Shown here piece after piece: positions 1 through 12,200 of a stretch of DNA of 64,000 nt (the first letter of the stretch is position 1; each line of letters opens with the position of its first letter). This stretch comes from Xestospongia muta (lineage: Eukaryota; Porifera; Demospongiae; Haplosclerida; Petrosiidae): assembly GCA_963693285.1 (NCBI GenBank), contig OY848917.1, positions 31,569,245 to 31,633,244 of the forward strand, given 5' to 3'. The notes under the pieces were generated by a model, which saw only the letters and a list, made by a program, of their open reading frames with translations, was not told the DNA's origin and did not search any database. Both the position numbers and the translations under genes were made by a program.

Positions 1-102
1 GATTTTCATCAACTAGTTCATCACTTTCAGTAGTTTTAACTAGCTTTGAGCCAACACAGACTGGTGTTGCTACTGGCTAGGCATCTTTCAAACCAAATTT
101 CT

Positions 103-1088
103 CTAAGATGTTGAGAGTATAAGCAGGTTGACCAATCCAACTGACTTTTCTGAACGATTCTGAATGATTGAAACACCAAGGAGATATTGTAAATCACCAA
201 GATCCTTAACCTCAAACTGAGCAAATAATTTGCTTTTCACATCCGTCATTCTTCTCTTGCTTTTTGTGCCAAGTAGAATATCATCAATGTAGACGGCTAT
301 TATACATAACTCTCCTTCTGAGCTGACGTAAAGACATGGGTCACTCTTGGTTTGTTCAAATCCCATGTTCTTCAACAGATGATCAAGGGTCATGTTCCAG
401 CACCTTGGTGCTTGCTTTAATCCATAGAGACTGTGTTTGAGTCTGCAGACCAAGTGCTCCTCTCCTTTCACTTTGAACCCTTCTGGTTAAGTCATGTATA
501 CTTCCTCTTCCAGATCACCATTGAGAAAAGCTGAGGTAACATCCATCTGATGTAGCATCATTTCATTTTGAACTGCCATTGCAATGATTGAGCGAATGGA
601 TTCAAACTGGATGACTGGACTGAACGTTTCATCACAGTCTTGTCCAGCTTTTTGTGAAAAGCCTTGAGCAACTAGTCTTGACTTAAATCTCTCAACTGAT
701 CCATCAGCCTTGACTTTTCGTTTGTATACCATTTACTTCCCACAACTTTTCTGTCTTTTGGAAGTTCTACCAGGTCGTACACATCATTCGCTTTCAGGGA
801 TGCCATCTCTCTCTCCATAGCTTCCATCCATTTGTCTCTCTCAGGACACATAGATGCTTTCTCAAAAGTACGGGGTTCATGATACTGTTCTTTGGTCTGA
901 GTAGAATTGACCCACACCCCATAATAATCCGGTTGGTGCCTTTCTCGATTGGAACATCGTAAACCAGTGTTGGTCTCAGTTGATTCATCTCTTGTAACCT
1001 TATTACTTGATTCACCTTCAACTTGATCAACTACCTCTTGAATATTTTGCGAGATTTCACATTCATCATCAGGTAAGTCAATTTCCAC
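103..1088 (-). pseudogene. copia reverse transcriptase, interrupted
   Basis: Three reading frames (672-1088, 487-732, 103-471) cover the copia RT. Seen are the 'KARLVAQGF'-like block (here KSRLVAQGF), 'MDVTSAFLNGDLEEEVYM', 'LYGLKQAPR' and the catalytic 'YIDDIL'. Stop codons and frame changes between the blocks show decay. The frame changes again near position 103-150, so RNase H is probably also disrupted further left. Confidence 0.88.
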
Positions 1089-1187
1089 TAATTCGCCAAC
1101 TTCACCTTCATTTTCGATCTGCTCTTTTTCAAGTCCATACTTGGTCTCATCAAAAACAACATCACGACTATAGATGATTCTTCTCTC

Positions 1188-1817
1188 TTACAGACAGTAC
1201 AAGGGATAACCCTTGACATTAGTTCTATATCCTAATAGGATACATCGTTTGGCTTTCGGATCTAACTTCTTTCTCTCTTCTTTTGGTATGTGTGCATATG
1301 TCACACAGCCAAACACCTTGAGATGGTTAACAGCTGGCTTCCTGCCTGTCCAGGCTTGATATGGTGTTAAACCACTGACAGCTTTTGTTGGGCTTCTATT
1401 TCTTAGGTACACAGCTGTTGCTAAGGCTTCTGCCCAAAACCTTTGTGGTACTTGAGCTCCAACTAGCATTGATCTAACTGCTTCCATTAACGTGCGATTA
1501 AGACGCTCTGTTACACCATTTTGTTCAGGTGATCTTGGAACAGTCAGCTAGTGCTTAATAACTTCTCTCTTTAGATAGGACTGGAACTCAAGTGAGATAT
1601 ATTCACCTACATTGTCAGTACGAAGAGATATTATTCTATGTCCTGTTGACCTTTCAACCATGGCTTTCCATTCTTGGAAATACTGAAACACTTGACTCTT
1701 GCATTTCAATATATAGATCCATATGTACCTGGTCTTATCATCTACAAAGGTAAGAAAATCCTCTGCTCCACTCAAAGACTTTGAATTTACCTTTCCACAT
1801 ACATCACTGTGAATCAA
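1188..1817 (-). pseudogene. copia integrase core, interrupted
   Basis: Two reading frames (1548-1817 and 1188-1487) carry the integrase catalytic core. The first aspartate lies in 'IHSDVCG', the second in 'RTDNVGEY' and the glutamate in 'SPEQNGVTER'. The C-terminal copia marker 'VFGCVTYAHIPKEERKKLD' and a GYR motif follow. A stop near 1548 splits the frame just before the DDE glutamate, so no intact integrase can be made from this copy. Confidence 0.87.
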
Positions 1818-1981
1818 TTCTAGTGGTTCTTCTGCTTGTTTAACCTCACTAGTCGGAAATGGGCTTCAGTGGATCTTTCCCTGAACGCATGACTCACACA
1901 GTGCCATCTCATCAGATACATCACTACAACTCAAACCTTTTACCAACTGTTAATTTGCCAACTTTCTCAAACCTGTTACAT

Positions 1982-2383
1982 TCAAATGTCCATAATGATG
2001 ATGCCATACCATAATGCGACTATATGATTCTTCACTGTGTTTACATTGATAATTTGCTGAGGAGTGTTTACCTGACACCTCAGGTAATAGAGACTTCCAT
2101 ATTTTGTAGCTACACCAATTACTTCTTCAGCTTTATTGAGAATCTTACAAGTAGACTCATCAAATCTGACTATTTTCCCGAGTGACGTTGCTTTAGCAAT
2201 GCTCAACAAGTTATACGATAACTCTGGTACATAGAGAACATTATGAAGAGTACCACTTCTGTATGATCTGTCACTTTGTTTCAGCTTTAGTTTAACTGTT
2301 CCTTGTTTGTGGGTCTCTAGACTTCTTCCGTCTCCTAATGTAACAACCTGCGGTGTATCCATATCCTCCATCTTGTCAAACAT
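1982..2383 (-). pseudogene. copia protease to gag-pre-integrase region, frameshifted
   Basis: The reading frame shows the typical copia stretch with 'LHNVLYVPELSYNLLSI', which lies between protease and integrase. The diagnostic WHHHYGHL histidine motif follows near 1990-2015 but in another frame, so a frameshift separates them. The upstream protease active-site part is not recognisable in one open frame. Zinc-binding residues of the integrase N-terminus follow at about 1890-1990. Confidence 0.75.
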
Positions 2384-2555
2384 TGTCTTATTACAGCACC
2401 AGAATGTATGATCCAGTTATTTCTTTGGCTGTCACTGTCAGCTGCTAGTGCATGTGCTGATGCTAGCAATCCAATATGAGTACTGTCTTCATTCTTCTTT
2501 TCAGCACAATATCTCTGTTGAGACTTCCTTAATTTCTCACTCTTCCTTTCACCAC

Positions 2556-3258
2556 GTTCATAGCAGTCCTTCTGAATATGTCCAAGTTTTCTACAGTTGT
2601 GACAGCGTATTCCTCATTTCCACTTCACCTTACCTTTAACATTCAATGCTTCTCTCTCAATTTCTATCTCTGCCTGACGAGCTTTGGCTTTTCTCTCCTC
2701 ATACAGTAGACGTTCAATTACTGTTTCCATGGAGGGGACCTTTTCATTGGCCTCTAATGCCATAACAAGTGTATCGTAGGATTCAGGTAGACTGGCCGGT
2801 AATTGTATCACTCGATCTTCCTCGTCCATTGGAGCTTCAATTGCTACAAGCTCATTAAATATTTCGGTTATTTTCTTGATATGTTCCTGGACTGACTCTC
2901 TTTCTTTCAAATGCAAGGAGTGAAGTTTACGGTGTAACACCAATTTATTAGCCCAGGTTTTCTTTTGGAACTGGCTTTTCAGTTTCTTCCATACTTCAAC
3001 AGGTTCTTTGGGGTCACCTATCAGGTACAACAATGATGGGTCGATAGATAGCACAATTGTAGCTAACGCTCGATCCTTTCTTGTACGATACTTTGCAATA
3101 GTAGCAGCAGTTGCATCTTCAGCTGGAGGTGTTTCTGTTTCATTGACAATACTCCAGAGATCCTCTTTCATTAGTGCCATTTGACACTGTAGTTTCCAAG
3201 TTGCGTAATTGCTGTCTTTAAGGGGAACGACACTGACAATCTTAGATTCTGTTGCCAT
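2556..3258 (-). pseudogene. copia gag with CCHC zinc knuckle, interrupted
   Basis: An open frame of 214 codons starts at 3258 with a copia-type gag (UBN2-like) capsid region: it opens on a conserved 'NYATWK' motif and contains an acidic/helical central part. An in-frame TGA at about 2614-2616 stops it. The same frame then continues into a CX2CX4HX4C zinc knuckle at about 2555-2600. Gag packages element RNA into virus-like particles. The stop separates the nucleic-acid-binding knuckle from the capsid, so this copy is probably inactive. Confidence 0.85.
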
Positions 3259-3267
3259 CCTAGCGAA

Positions 3268-3281
3268 CTGGGCTCATAACC
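3268..3281 (-). other. Primer-binding site, initiator tRNA-Met anticodon arm type
   Basis: The minus-strand sequence GGTTATGAGCCCAG starts right after the LTR end. It is complementary to the anticodon stem and loop of initiator tRNA-Met, not to the tRNA 3' end. Priming from a half-tRNA is the known copia mechanism, so the site supports both the family assignment and the LTR boundary. Confidence 0.82.
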
Positions 3282-3522
3282 TGTTAGAGTTTACAGCTGT
3301 GAATGACTAGATCAAACTCAAAGATTCTTGAATGAAAAACAATTAGAAACAGCGTATGAGAGAGAACAACAACAACAAACAAAAGAATCAGTTACTTATA
3401 TAGTACATAAACAATTCTAGAAAGTTCTACAGTAACATGTGCAAAGGAACCTTCTAGACTTAATCATACAAAGGTTAAGTACTATCAAAACAATATTATA
3501 AGTGACAAACAATCAGTTAACA
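3282..3522 (-). repeat. 5' LTR of the copia element
   Basis: On the minus strand the LTR begins TGTTAACTG and ends CTCTAACA, giving short inverted TGTTA/TAACA ends. It directly abuts the primer-binding site. A TATA box (TATATAAG, plus 3395-3402) lies inside and is the likely promoter. The base run after the outer end (3523-3527, agtgt) is the candidate target-site duplication, but the partner flank is outside the window. Confidence 0.88.
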
Positions 3523-3588
3523 AGTGTCTATTTCCAATAATATATTGATATCTTAAACTAAGCATTAGGTATTAATGCAGCTGCTAAC

Positions 3589-3738
3589 CTCATCTCCCCA
3601 TTTCAAACTACAGCCACTGATATCTTTACATTTGTGGTAAATATTAATGAATTGTAGGATTCCAATCTTCTTCACTAGCCAAGTATTTTTTTTAACCTCT
3701 TCCCAGGAAAGAGTTCGCCCATCAGGATTTCTGCCCAT
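3589..3738 (-). CDS. GCLC: GCLC copy D, exon 1 (partial gene, rest hidden by copia or left of the window)
   Basis: Fifty codons starting at 3738 match exon 1 of the three full GCLC genes to the right. They read [14 protein letters not shown] through HGILQF-like '[11 protein letters not shown]' to 'LKWGDE', whose acidic residues belong to the glutamate/metal site. The exon ends at the same non-consensus donor (GAG|GTTAGC). Only 66 bases of intron follow before the copia LTR. Whether exons 2-17 lie beyond the element, leaving it as an intronic insertion, or were lost cannot be seen here. At two positions (VKKNTW) exon 1 is like copy C and unlike A and B. Confidence 0.8.
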
Positions 3739-4946
3739 ACTGAACTTTAAAACGTAGCAATTATCGACCACATAGAATATTAGCACTTAGTATCCTTAAA
3801 AAAATTACTTTACCTTTATATGCTAGTTGCATACAGTCTCTAGTAGTAACAGTAGCTGACAACCTTGTGAAAAACGTGTGCACGTCGATAGGAGCTACAC
3901 CTAAGTTGCCATCTTGACAGGAAAGCTGGTATGCAAGAAGTACAAATAGCGAAGAATCGTTAATGACATTCATAAACGACATAGTTTACCCCACAAGGGC
4001 CTGGACATAGAAACAAGAAATAATACGAAAAGGAATGAAAACATCTATCTCTTGCTATAGTTACATAATACCATTGCTATAGCTGAAGAGACCGGCATTA
4101 TAAAGTCAAAGCGCTTACTTAGAGCAGTACTAAAGACAGACAGATCTTTTTCAGGTTCCAATATTGATTGGAGAGTAATGCTCTAGTGTTTTTACATTGA
4201 CCAAGCTGTTGTTTGTCTAATCTATATTTTCCTCATATTTATTGCAAATTTATGCACTTATAGATTTCCTGAAACCTCCATTTTAAATGTATTAGACTAT
4301 TTCATGTACAGATAACATCATTATCATAAAATTACAATCAAGACAGCTATTCAATTGGTAATTTATTCTACTCACTGGTAAAAAAATATATATTAAAAAT
4401 TGGCTAATAAATCTATAAAAGTGCTCATTAAACGTATATAGTGTAAATGTATCTTATCATGAAGATTTCATATTAATATTAACAAATATTTTAAGTTTTC
4501 TCATTCTAGCTATTTTTGTACTAAATCATTTTCTAATGTAATAATCCAATAATATAATGTCATAATATTATATTGTCCATTAGCAATCAGTATTAGTCAG
4601 AGACTGAAGAAGTATCAATCTGATAATGAGTAGTTTATAGGACTACTGATCACTATCTGTCTGTTGGATCATACAGTATCAGTCTGATCTTTTGAGAATA
4701 TGTCTTGAGAATATGTGAGACTTTTGAGAATATGTCTTGGTCTGAGTAATATGAGGAGGAAATGTTATAAATTTAAAAGAAATCTGTTCTAGGATAGTAG
4801 GAAATGCAAATAACAACACTGATGAATAACTCCATAAAAACATATAATTAATTTCATATAAAATTGTTTCGTTGGTAACACTAACAGGATGAATAGATAT
4901 ACTCTCAATATTATCAGTAAAGTTGATGTAATATTTTACTTCTACT
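3739..4946. other. GCLC-D upstream region, partly shared with copy C
   Basis: No complete gene is seen. From about 3760 to 4225 the sequence is homologous to the region upstream of GCLC copy C (33705-34320), including a block with the conserved peptide 'VAPIDVHTFFT' on the minus strand. On the minus strand a good donor (AAAG|GTAAAG, about 3812) and an acceptor just before the GCLC start (GTTCAG|TATG) could splice this block to exon 1 as a 5' UTR exon. The rest is AT-rich. About 4540-4600 resembles 45350-45410. Confidence 0.5.
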
Positions 4947-6142
4947 CACAGGGAAAATTTTCACTTTTAACGTTTGGAAAATAGATGGTTTACATTAGTT
5001 GCAGTATTTCCATTAGTTAAAAATTACCAATTAATGTTGTTTCTTTGATGGTACTTTACCACTCTTTATTAGAATCAATGTAGAAAAAAACTTGTTTTAC
5101 AGACAATAATTATTATTTTGTGTTTTTATGTCGGTTATTAACTTACACTAATCCAATGATTGTAATAATAATGACAATATGATGTACCATCAATGTAAAT
5201 TATATATACATTGTTTTTCCTACAAGAGCTATAATATCTTTCTTGTTGATTTATACATCAGACTTGTGTTTAAAAGGTTCTAGAGTGAAATGGAGAAGTG
5301 GTATAGGTATGGAGGATGGTGCAGGCCTTCTCTTTTGGAACTTTAAGATATTAAATTGACTTCTATTATTTAATTGTTCTAAAAAAGTAAAATAAATCTA
5401 TATATAATTAGTAGTGTTGTTCTAGTTTGCTCAAATGGGACCAGTTTTATTCTTGGCCCTTAGTATTAGTTACCAATGTCGATAATTATGTCATAATAGT
5501 CGTTAATGAGTTCATAGTGCTTCACTGCCGCGCCCCACAAGACCCTGAAGACAAAATCGTAAGTAAATATAAAAGAAAACCAAGACAATTTGGATAGGTT
5601 GTGTTGTGGGCCAGCGTCTGCGATGCATCGAAATTGACCTCTGAGATGGTTACCAGCATACTCGTAAGAGTATCCGAAAGGTAGACTAGGATACGGCTGG
5701 TAGTCTCCCTTTAATCGTGACGAGGTCCGGAGCATTGTGGTCCCGGTTTAGTAATGACAATGATTTCCCCAAAGCTCGAAACCCAGTACGGCTGGTTTGA
5801 AGTTAGGGCGAAGTTCCAGCCAGGATTACCTCGTCTTCGGACGATGGTTACCAAGCCACGGTGGCGGTCCTAGCTAGCAATAGCAGGGAATCCTGGAGCC
5901 TAAGTGGAAGGAAGCCTCAGTGGATGTGAGTCACAAAAGATCGTTTGGGCCACACAACATTTTTTTTATAAATGTATTCAATAAAAACACATAACACTAC
6001 AATTGTAATAAATTCATCATATATACATTACCTATAAAATACATAGTACAAAATGAATAGAATATTTATTATTGTATTCATAATATGAACTATTTCATTT
6101 ACATCATGAAAACAATGATTGCATTCAATAGATTTTCCTGTG
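4947..6142 (+). mobile_element. 1.2-kb TIR element, copy 1 (left arm of an inverted pair)
   Basis: The element begins CACAGGGAAAATTTTC and ends with AGATTTTCCTGTG, giving imperfect terminal inverted repeats of about 13 bp. Copies occur at 7490-8706 (inverted), 17143-18392 and 26523-27745. A GC-richer core (about 5500-5930) holds a minus-strand frame at 5466-5735 beginning MLRTSSRLKGDYQPYP that is conserved in all copies. I do not recognise a transposase. It could be a non-autonomous DNA transposon or a duplicated host fragment. Confidence 0.6.
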
Positions 6143-7489
6143 ACTAATAGAGCAGGATGCTGAACTGGATAAAAGGTTCTTGTGAGACTGTAAATATTTT
6201 CACTGTTTGAAAAGATTCCATTCTCAAGCTTGGTAAATGAGTCAACACAAGCCAGTATATAATAGGTAGAAAAAGAAACTACAAAAGTGATGACTTAATC
6301 TTGATCATGACAGTTGCCGCATCTAAAGGCAGATCTAGAGGGATACCTGGGATACACAAGTACACCCTTTTTATTCTAAAATAATATTCATAGTCAATCA
6401 TATGTCACATGCTGTGGTAATAATTATTATTTTAAGTATATTCATATGAAATTCTTGCAACCACACCTTACAAAGCTATACATGAATGTTTTTACTAATG
6501 TAATAATACAATATTGGTTGTGATAAGCCACATGTACATGAATTGAATAATATTATGAATATGGCAAAATGCGAGGTACCATTGACTTCTTTGGGACTAT
6601 TTGCTGTTACTTCTCCTGAAAAAGGATGGCATCTGAGAATGACAGTCAGAAGTAGTAGCTCTTCTACTAACCTAAACTCTTGCTCTTCTAATAACTCTGT
6701 TTCTAACAGAAAAAAGCTTTTTTGAGTGATATTGTTTTCACCACAATAGTGAAGTTTATAATATTGCTCACTCCTCACCGATCTAGAGAAGTAAATTAGC
6801 ATAATTAACAATTATAATTATGACATTGGTTAAGTTTATGATATTGCTCACTCTCTAAAACTGATCTAGAAGAGTAAATTAGAAAATTAATAATTAACAT
6901 GAATAATTTTATTCAGGCTATTTTAAATTTGCTATAGCTGGTACTCAATTGAATGCTAGGTATAACTTCACAACTACAGTTTTCAAAACCTTGTAATGTC
7001 TTTGTGTTTCCAACACATGACAAATTCAAAGAAAGTGTAGATTCTCACAAGAGTCAATAAAGACAAACAGTCCTTGGCTAGTTTATTCTAAATTACTTGA
7101 TGGAAGTTCTTTATCATCTTTACAAGGAAAAGTTGTGGTAGTAGTGATCTTGATGTGTTAGTTAGTGTTGATGTGTTAGTGGGCAAATTAGTGAAGACTT
7201 TCGACAAAGCCACAGAGATATTGAGAAGACACAGAAATCGGAAATATCATAAAAAATTTATTACTGATATGGTTTCCTTTCTGACATCATTAATTCTCAT
7301 TAATACGTTAACAGAAGTATGTAATTACATTTTTAATTATAATTATAGCAGTCAATTCTATTTACAATTTCTAAAAACGACTGCAAAGTATATGTGTTGA
7401 TGGAGTAAAGATGTAACAGTCATATCATTGAGGATATATTCATATATATATATTCAAAGCAACAGGAAACATCATAACACCTCTCTTAC
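6143..7489. other. Spacer between the inverted 1.2-kb elements
   Basis: AT-rich sequence with no supported gene. It contains two near-identical short segments around 6755-6790 and 6835-6875 (gaagtttataatattgctca and a close variant), a small local duplication. The part from about 7345 to 7440 recurs next to the 1.2-kb element in the other spacers (18392-18480, 27745-27830), so the duplicated unit includes flanking DNA. Confidence 0.5.
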
Positions 7490-8706
7490 CACAGCAAAAA
7501 TCTATTGAATACATTCGTTGTAAATGAAATAGTTCATATTATAAATACAATAATAAATATTCCATTCATTTTGTACCATGTATTTTTTAGGTAATGTATA
7601 TATGATGGATTCATTACAATTGTAGTGTTATGTGTTTTTATTAAATAAATTTATAAAAAAAAGTTGTGTTGCCCAAACAATCTTTCGTGATCACATCCAC
7701 TGAGGCTTCCACTTAGGCTCCAGGATTCCCTACTATTGCTAGCTGGGACCGCCACCGTGGCTTGGTAACCATCGTCCGAAGACGAGGTAATCCTGGCTGG
7801 AACTTCGCCCTAACCTCAAACCAGCTGTACTGGGTTTCGAACTTTGGGGAAATCATCATCATTACTAAACCGGGACCACAATGCTCCGGACCTCGTCACG
7901 TTTAAAGGGAGATTACCAGCCGTATCCTATATATAGTGCGCCTTTCGGATACTCTTACGAGTGTGCTGGTAACCATCTCAGAGGTCAATTTAGATGCATT
8001 GCAAACGCTGGCCCACCTGGGTTGTCTTGGTTTTCTTTTATATTTACTTACAATTTTGCTTTCAGGGTCTTGTGGGGCGCGGCAGTGAAGCACTATGAAT
8101 CTCATTAACGACTATCGTGACACAATTACTGACATCGGTGAACAAAAGTCTGTTTAATAAGCTAATACTAAAGGCCAAGAATAAAACTGGTCCCATTTGA
8201 GCAAACTAGAACAACACTACTAATTATATTATATATATTTATTTTACTTTTAGAGCAATTAATAAATAAATTAGTAATTAAATAAATAATAGAAGTCAAC
8301 TTAATATCTTAAAGCTCCAAGTGAGGAAGGCCTGCACCATCCTCCATACCTAAACCACTCCTCCATTTCACTCTAGAACCTTTTAAACACAAGTCTGTTG
8401 TATAAATCAACAAGAAAAATAGTCTAGCTCTTGTAGGAAAAACAATGTATATATAATTTACGTTGTAGTACATCATATTGTCATTATTATTACAATCATT
8501 GGATTAGTGTAAGTTAATAACCAACATAAAAACATAAAAAACCAATTGTCTGTAAAACAAGTTATTTTCTACATTGATTCTAATTAAGAGTGGTAAAGTA
8601 CCATCAAAGAAACAACAATACTACATTAATTGGTAATTTTTAACTTACTGCAAATAATGTAAACCATCCATTTTCCAAATGTTAAAAAGTGAAAATTTTC
8701 CCTGGG
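7490..8706 (-). mobile_element. 1.2-kb TIR element, copy 2 (inverted arm)
   Basis: This copy is the reverse complement of 4947-6142 across its whole length. It starts CACAGCAAAAATC and ends in GAAAATTTTCCCTGGG. The core reading frame now lies on the plus strand at 7881-8108 (same MLRTSSRLKGDYQPYP start) and is shortened by a stop after HYESH. With copy 1 it forms a 3.8-kb inverted repeat with a 1.35-kb spacer. Confidence 0.6.
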
Positions 8707-9235
8707 TAATGAAGTCATAATGTTACCACAATGTGATAATGTGATAATACAATATTTATTGTGATAAGCCACATGTACATGTATTGAATAACATTCTGAA
8801 TAAGGCAAAGTGCCAGGTAACATTAACTACTATGGGACTAGTTGCCATTACTTCTCCTAAAAAAGGATGGCATCTGAGAATGATGATCACAGAAGTAGTG
8901 CTTTTCTACTAAACTCTTGCTCTTCTAGTAACTTGGTGGAGTAAAGGTGTAACAATCATGTCATTGAGGAATTTATTTATCTATTCAATCATATTCCATA
9001 CAAAGCAAAAGGAAATATCATAACACCTCTCATAATGAAGTCATAATGTTACCACATATTTATTTTGTAATGTGTCTTCTGTCATTGAGCCCATACAATT
9101 CAGACTGCTTTAACAACTTTTCTAACTGTTTGTGTCTGTTGACACTGTACAAATTAAAGAACTTACTTATTATTTATTTATATATATGACAGTTTGTAAC
9201 GTAATTATTTTGAAAATATACTAGCAAACATTGTT
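8707..9235. other. Spacer downstream of GCLC copy A
   Basis: No gene is seen. The segments about 8936-9050 and 9060-9170 also occur at 18445-18665 and 27795-28015, that is, at the same place behind copies B and C, so they belong to the tandemly duplicated unit. Confidence 0.5.
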
Positions 9236-9241
9236 TTTATT
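9236..9241 (-). promoter_or_regulatory. Poly(A) signal of GCLC copy A
   Basis: AATAAA on the minus strand, about 16 bases after the TGA stop. The same signal is present behind the other two complete copies. Confidence 0.6.
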
Positions 9242-9256
9242 AAAGCTTTTAAAGAC

Positions 9257-12200
9257 TCATTTTCCTCGAAGATCATCACATGGAGCTTTTACATCCGAAA
9301 TGGCTTTAATTTTAGTAATTAGATCATAAACTATCTTTTCCCCAACTATAGAGTCTTGTTTGTAATCTGGATGAGTATGCACAAACTGTCTTATCCAGTT
9401 AGCTGTAGTTGGTAATTCACCTGAATAATTAATAGACACATATGAGAACTGAAATATAATGTATGGAAGAATATGTCATGGATTTATTAGAGCTACTTCT
9501 TAATATAGTAAGATACAGTATATGTCCAAATAAAAGGGGCAAAGCATATTATTAATGTTTCCTTATACAAAAATTCTAAATAAATGCTAAATACATTTAG
9601 TATTTGGTATTTGTTGGCTAAATTGCAGTTATCGACATGAATTGTTTATTTTAAATGTTGGTAAAATTAGACCAATGCATGCTGGTTTTATAAGGACAGA
9701 TGTAAATTGAAATACTCTAAGATGTTGGAGATCTTACATTTATATAATGACATAACAATATTGTCACCAAAATCAATAATTAATGATAATTTATTATGTA
9801 CATTGTTTATACCTGAAGCTTTTTTAGACAAAAAGTCCAAATACTGTCCCAGAGTACACATTGTCTTAACATCAACATTCATACAGTTTAGATACATTCT
9901 GATAAGTGGAATAACACCAATGAAATCAGTCTAAAGAAATAGTAAAAGTATATTCAACTATAACTATACAAAGAGTAATCTTTTGTATGGAGTCTGTTAA
10001 CTGAATACATGTACTTACATTCCCATTAAAAATTGTGTCAACACTCATCTTTTTGTACTCATCATCATGTGATGATGACATTAAACCCTCGAGCTCCTTT
10101 TTATTGCTGCCATCTCCTGATAGCACATCCTTACGAAAATAAAAGAGTTCACAACCAATAGCATCTCGCACTATTGATCTCTTCATGTTATCTTCAATCT
10201 ATGAATACAAATTTATTTAACATTTATTTTAGTAGTTAAAATCATTATGACTATACCTTTGAAAATGGAATAATAAAGTTGAGTTTAAATGAGAGAATAG
10301 CTCGTGTTAACAATACAATAAATGTAGCAAATGCAGCATTTTCAAACTCAGTAATTTGTATCTACTTAGAGGAGAGAATGGGAGTGACCAGACAAAATTC
10401 AGGATATTAAATGACCTTACATCCATAACTCTAAATTCAACTCTCCAGCCAATATTTGAATTAGGAGGTGGAACTTTAAATCTCATACTCTGCCAATTTG
10501 TGCTTTGAAGGTTCTTTTCAACAAGACATTACTCAGTAGTAATTAAATTAATGGTCTTACCTCAAAATGACCTACATCATTTTCTATATCCTGATCTAGA
10601 TCTTCAGCAAATACATATAGAGGATCTCGAACAAATATGTTAGCAATATGCTTAGCTAATACTTCATCTATGCCTATTATATATCAACAAATATATTATC
10701 TTTATTATACAGATAAAGGACTATTATTACTAACCATTTTCTAATAAATTGTAATAGGCAGTTTCATTAATAGGAACATATGTATCATTGTAGTCAGAAT
10801 TGTCTAAATACATTGAAACACACCCATATCTAGAGTTGGGAATGTATCTTTCACTGTGAGGCTAAAGTATATATATAGAGGTTAATAAAGTATCATATCA
10901 TAAGTATATTTACATCCCTTTCTTCTGCAGTTCTGTCATCACTAGCATCTGTCATCATACCCCATCTACAGTCTACATCAGACAAATAACCTCGATATAT
11001 AGGAGAGCCAGCAGTAATAGCTAACTAAAGTTATTAATAATATAATGTATTACTATGTGCTACACTAACCATTATGGGACAAAAAACTGATAGTTGATCA
11101 TATAGATGACGAGTTTCATTGATGTCATGTCCTTGAATAGTTACCTATAAAAGTAATTATTTTATATATACTTAGATTACTGCACTAAATTTCAATCATG
11201 TAAGAGTAGATGTCAATTGGTACTAGAGGAATGTAATAAATACGCAGTTTTTACCTGTAAACAAGTAGCTGTACCAAAAGCAGAAGAGTCCAAATAGATA
11301 TGGTCAGGTTTAGCTGTTTCTTCACTTTGTAGAAAAGGTTCAATGAAAGGAGTAGGTGTAGCTGTGTCCCTATAGACTATAAAAATCATACATACTTTAG
11401 TCTATTTCAATAATAGTAATATAATAACACTTTGTATGCATACAATTACCAAAAACACATTTTATACAATTTTTAAAACAAAAATTTCAAACAAGATCTG
11501 TGGTATGTAATATTACTATCATTTATTTGTATATCTTTGAAGCTGTTGTCTGGGACCATGTCTCTACAGTGAGCACATACTGTTATATTATATACACTTT
11601 GTGTTTGCATGTGAACACTCTGGACTTGCTTAAATGATCTTATGATGATTTAGAAAATGTTGAAAATCATACATTAAACATCCTCACTTGGTATATTTTG
11701 ATAAACCTTTTCTCCTCTCCTGTTGAAAATATTATCCCGTATACTCCTATATAGTATAGTACACATTACAATATTATTGCAACTATTTTATTGACTAACA
11801 CATATCTTGGATGACCTGCCCAAACCTCTGCTTTAGGATAGAAATAAGAACCAGTTACAATTGGATCAGGCACATATTGGGGTTCTGTAAATCCTGGACA
11901 ACCCATTCTATTTATATTGTAAGAATAATGTTATTAGGGAATAATTATTTAACCTTGGAAACACAGACAAACATAATGGAAAGATAGATGATCCTTCAAG
12001 GACTTCATAAAGAACTTTACGCCTACAGAATGAATATGCTATATATCAATACAAAGAGATATAGTTATAAAATTATTTCTATTTGAATGATTAAAATGTG
12101 ATTAAGAGCGTTTCTATATTAGTATATAGGAAGAATGCAGCTACCCTAAAGTAACATTTTGGACATTTATTTTATCTAATGCCAAAAAAATATAAAATTT

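Larger units (their letters stand above)
1..3522 (-). mobile_element. Ty1/copia-type LTR retrotransposon, decayed, cut by the window edge
   Basis: Read on the minus strand the element runs LTR, primer-binding site, gag, zinc knuckle, gag-pre-integrase region, integrase, reverse transcriptase, which is the copia order (integrase before RT). Seen directly: a 241-bp terminal repeat at 3282-3522 with TGTTA/TAACA ends, a gag reading frame, a CCHC knuckle, a WHHHYGHL motif, integrase D-D-E hallmarks and a YIDD box. Several stop codons and frameshifts break the polyprotein, so this copy is not autonomous. RNase H and the other LTR lie left of the window. The element starts 66 bases inside intron 1 of a GCLC copy and has the same orientation as that gene. 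Confidence 0.93.

Noticed and set aside
6476..6811. Overlapping plus and minus open frames in the spacer (6476-6811, 6543-6725)
   Set aside because: Low-complexity content, no splice context and no conservation in the other spacers.
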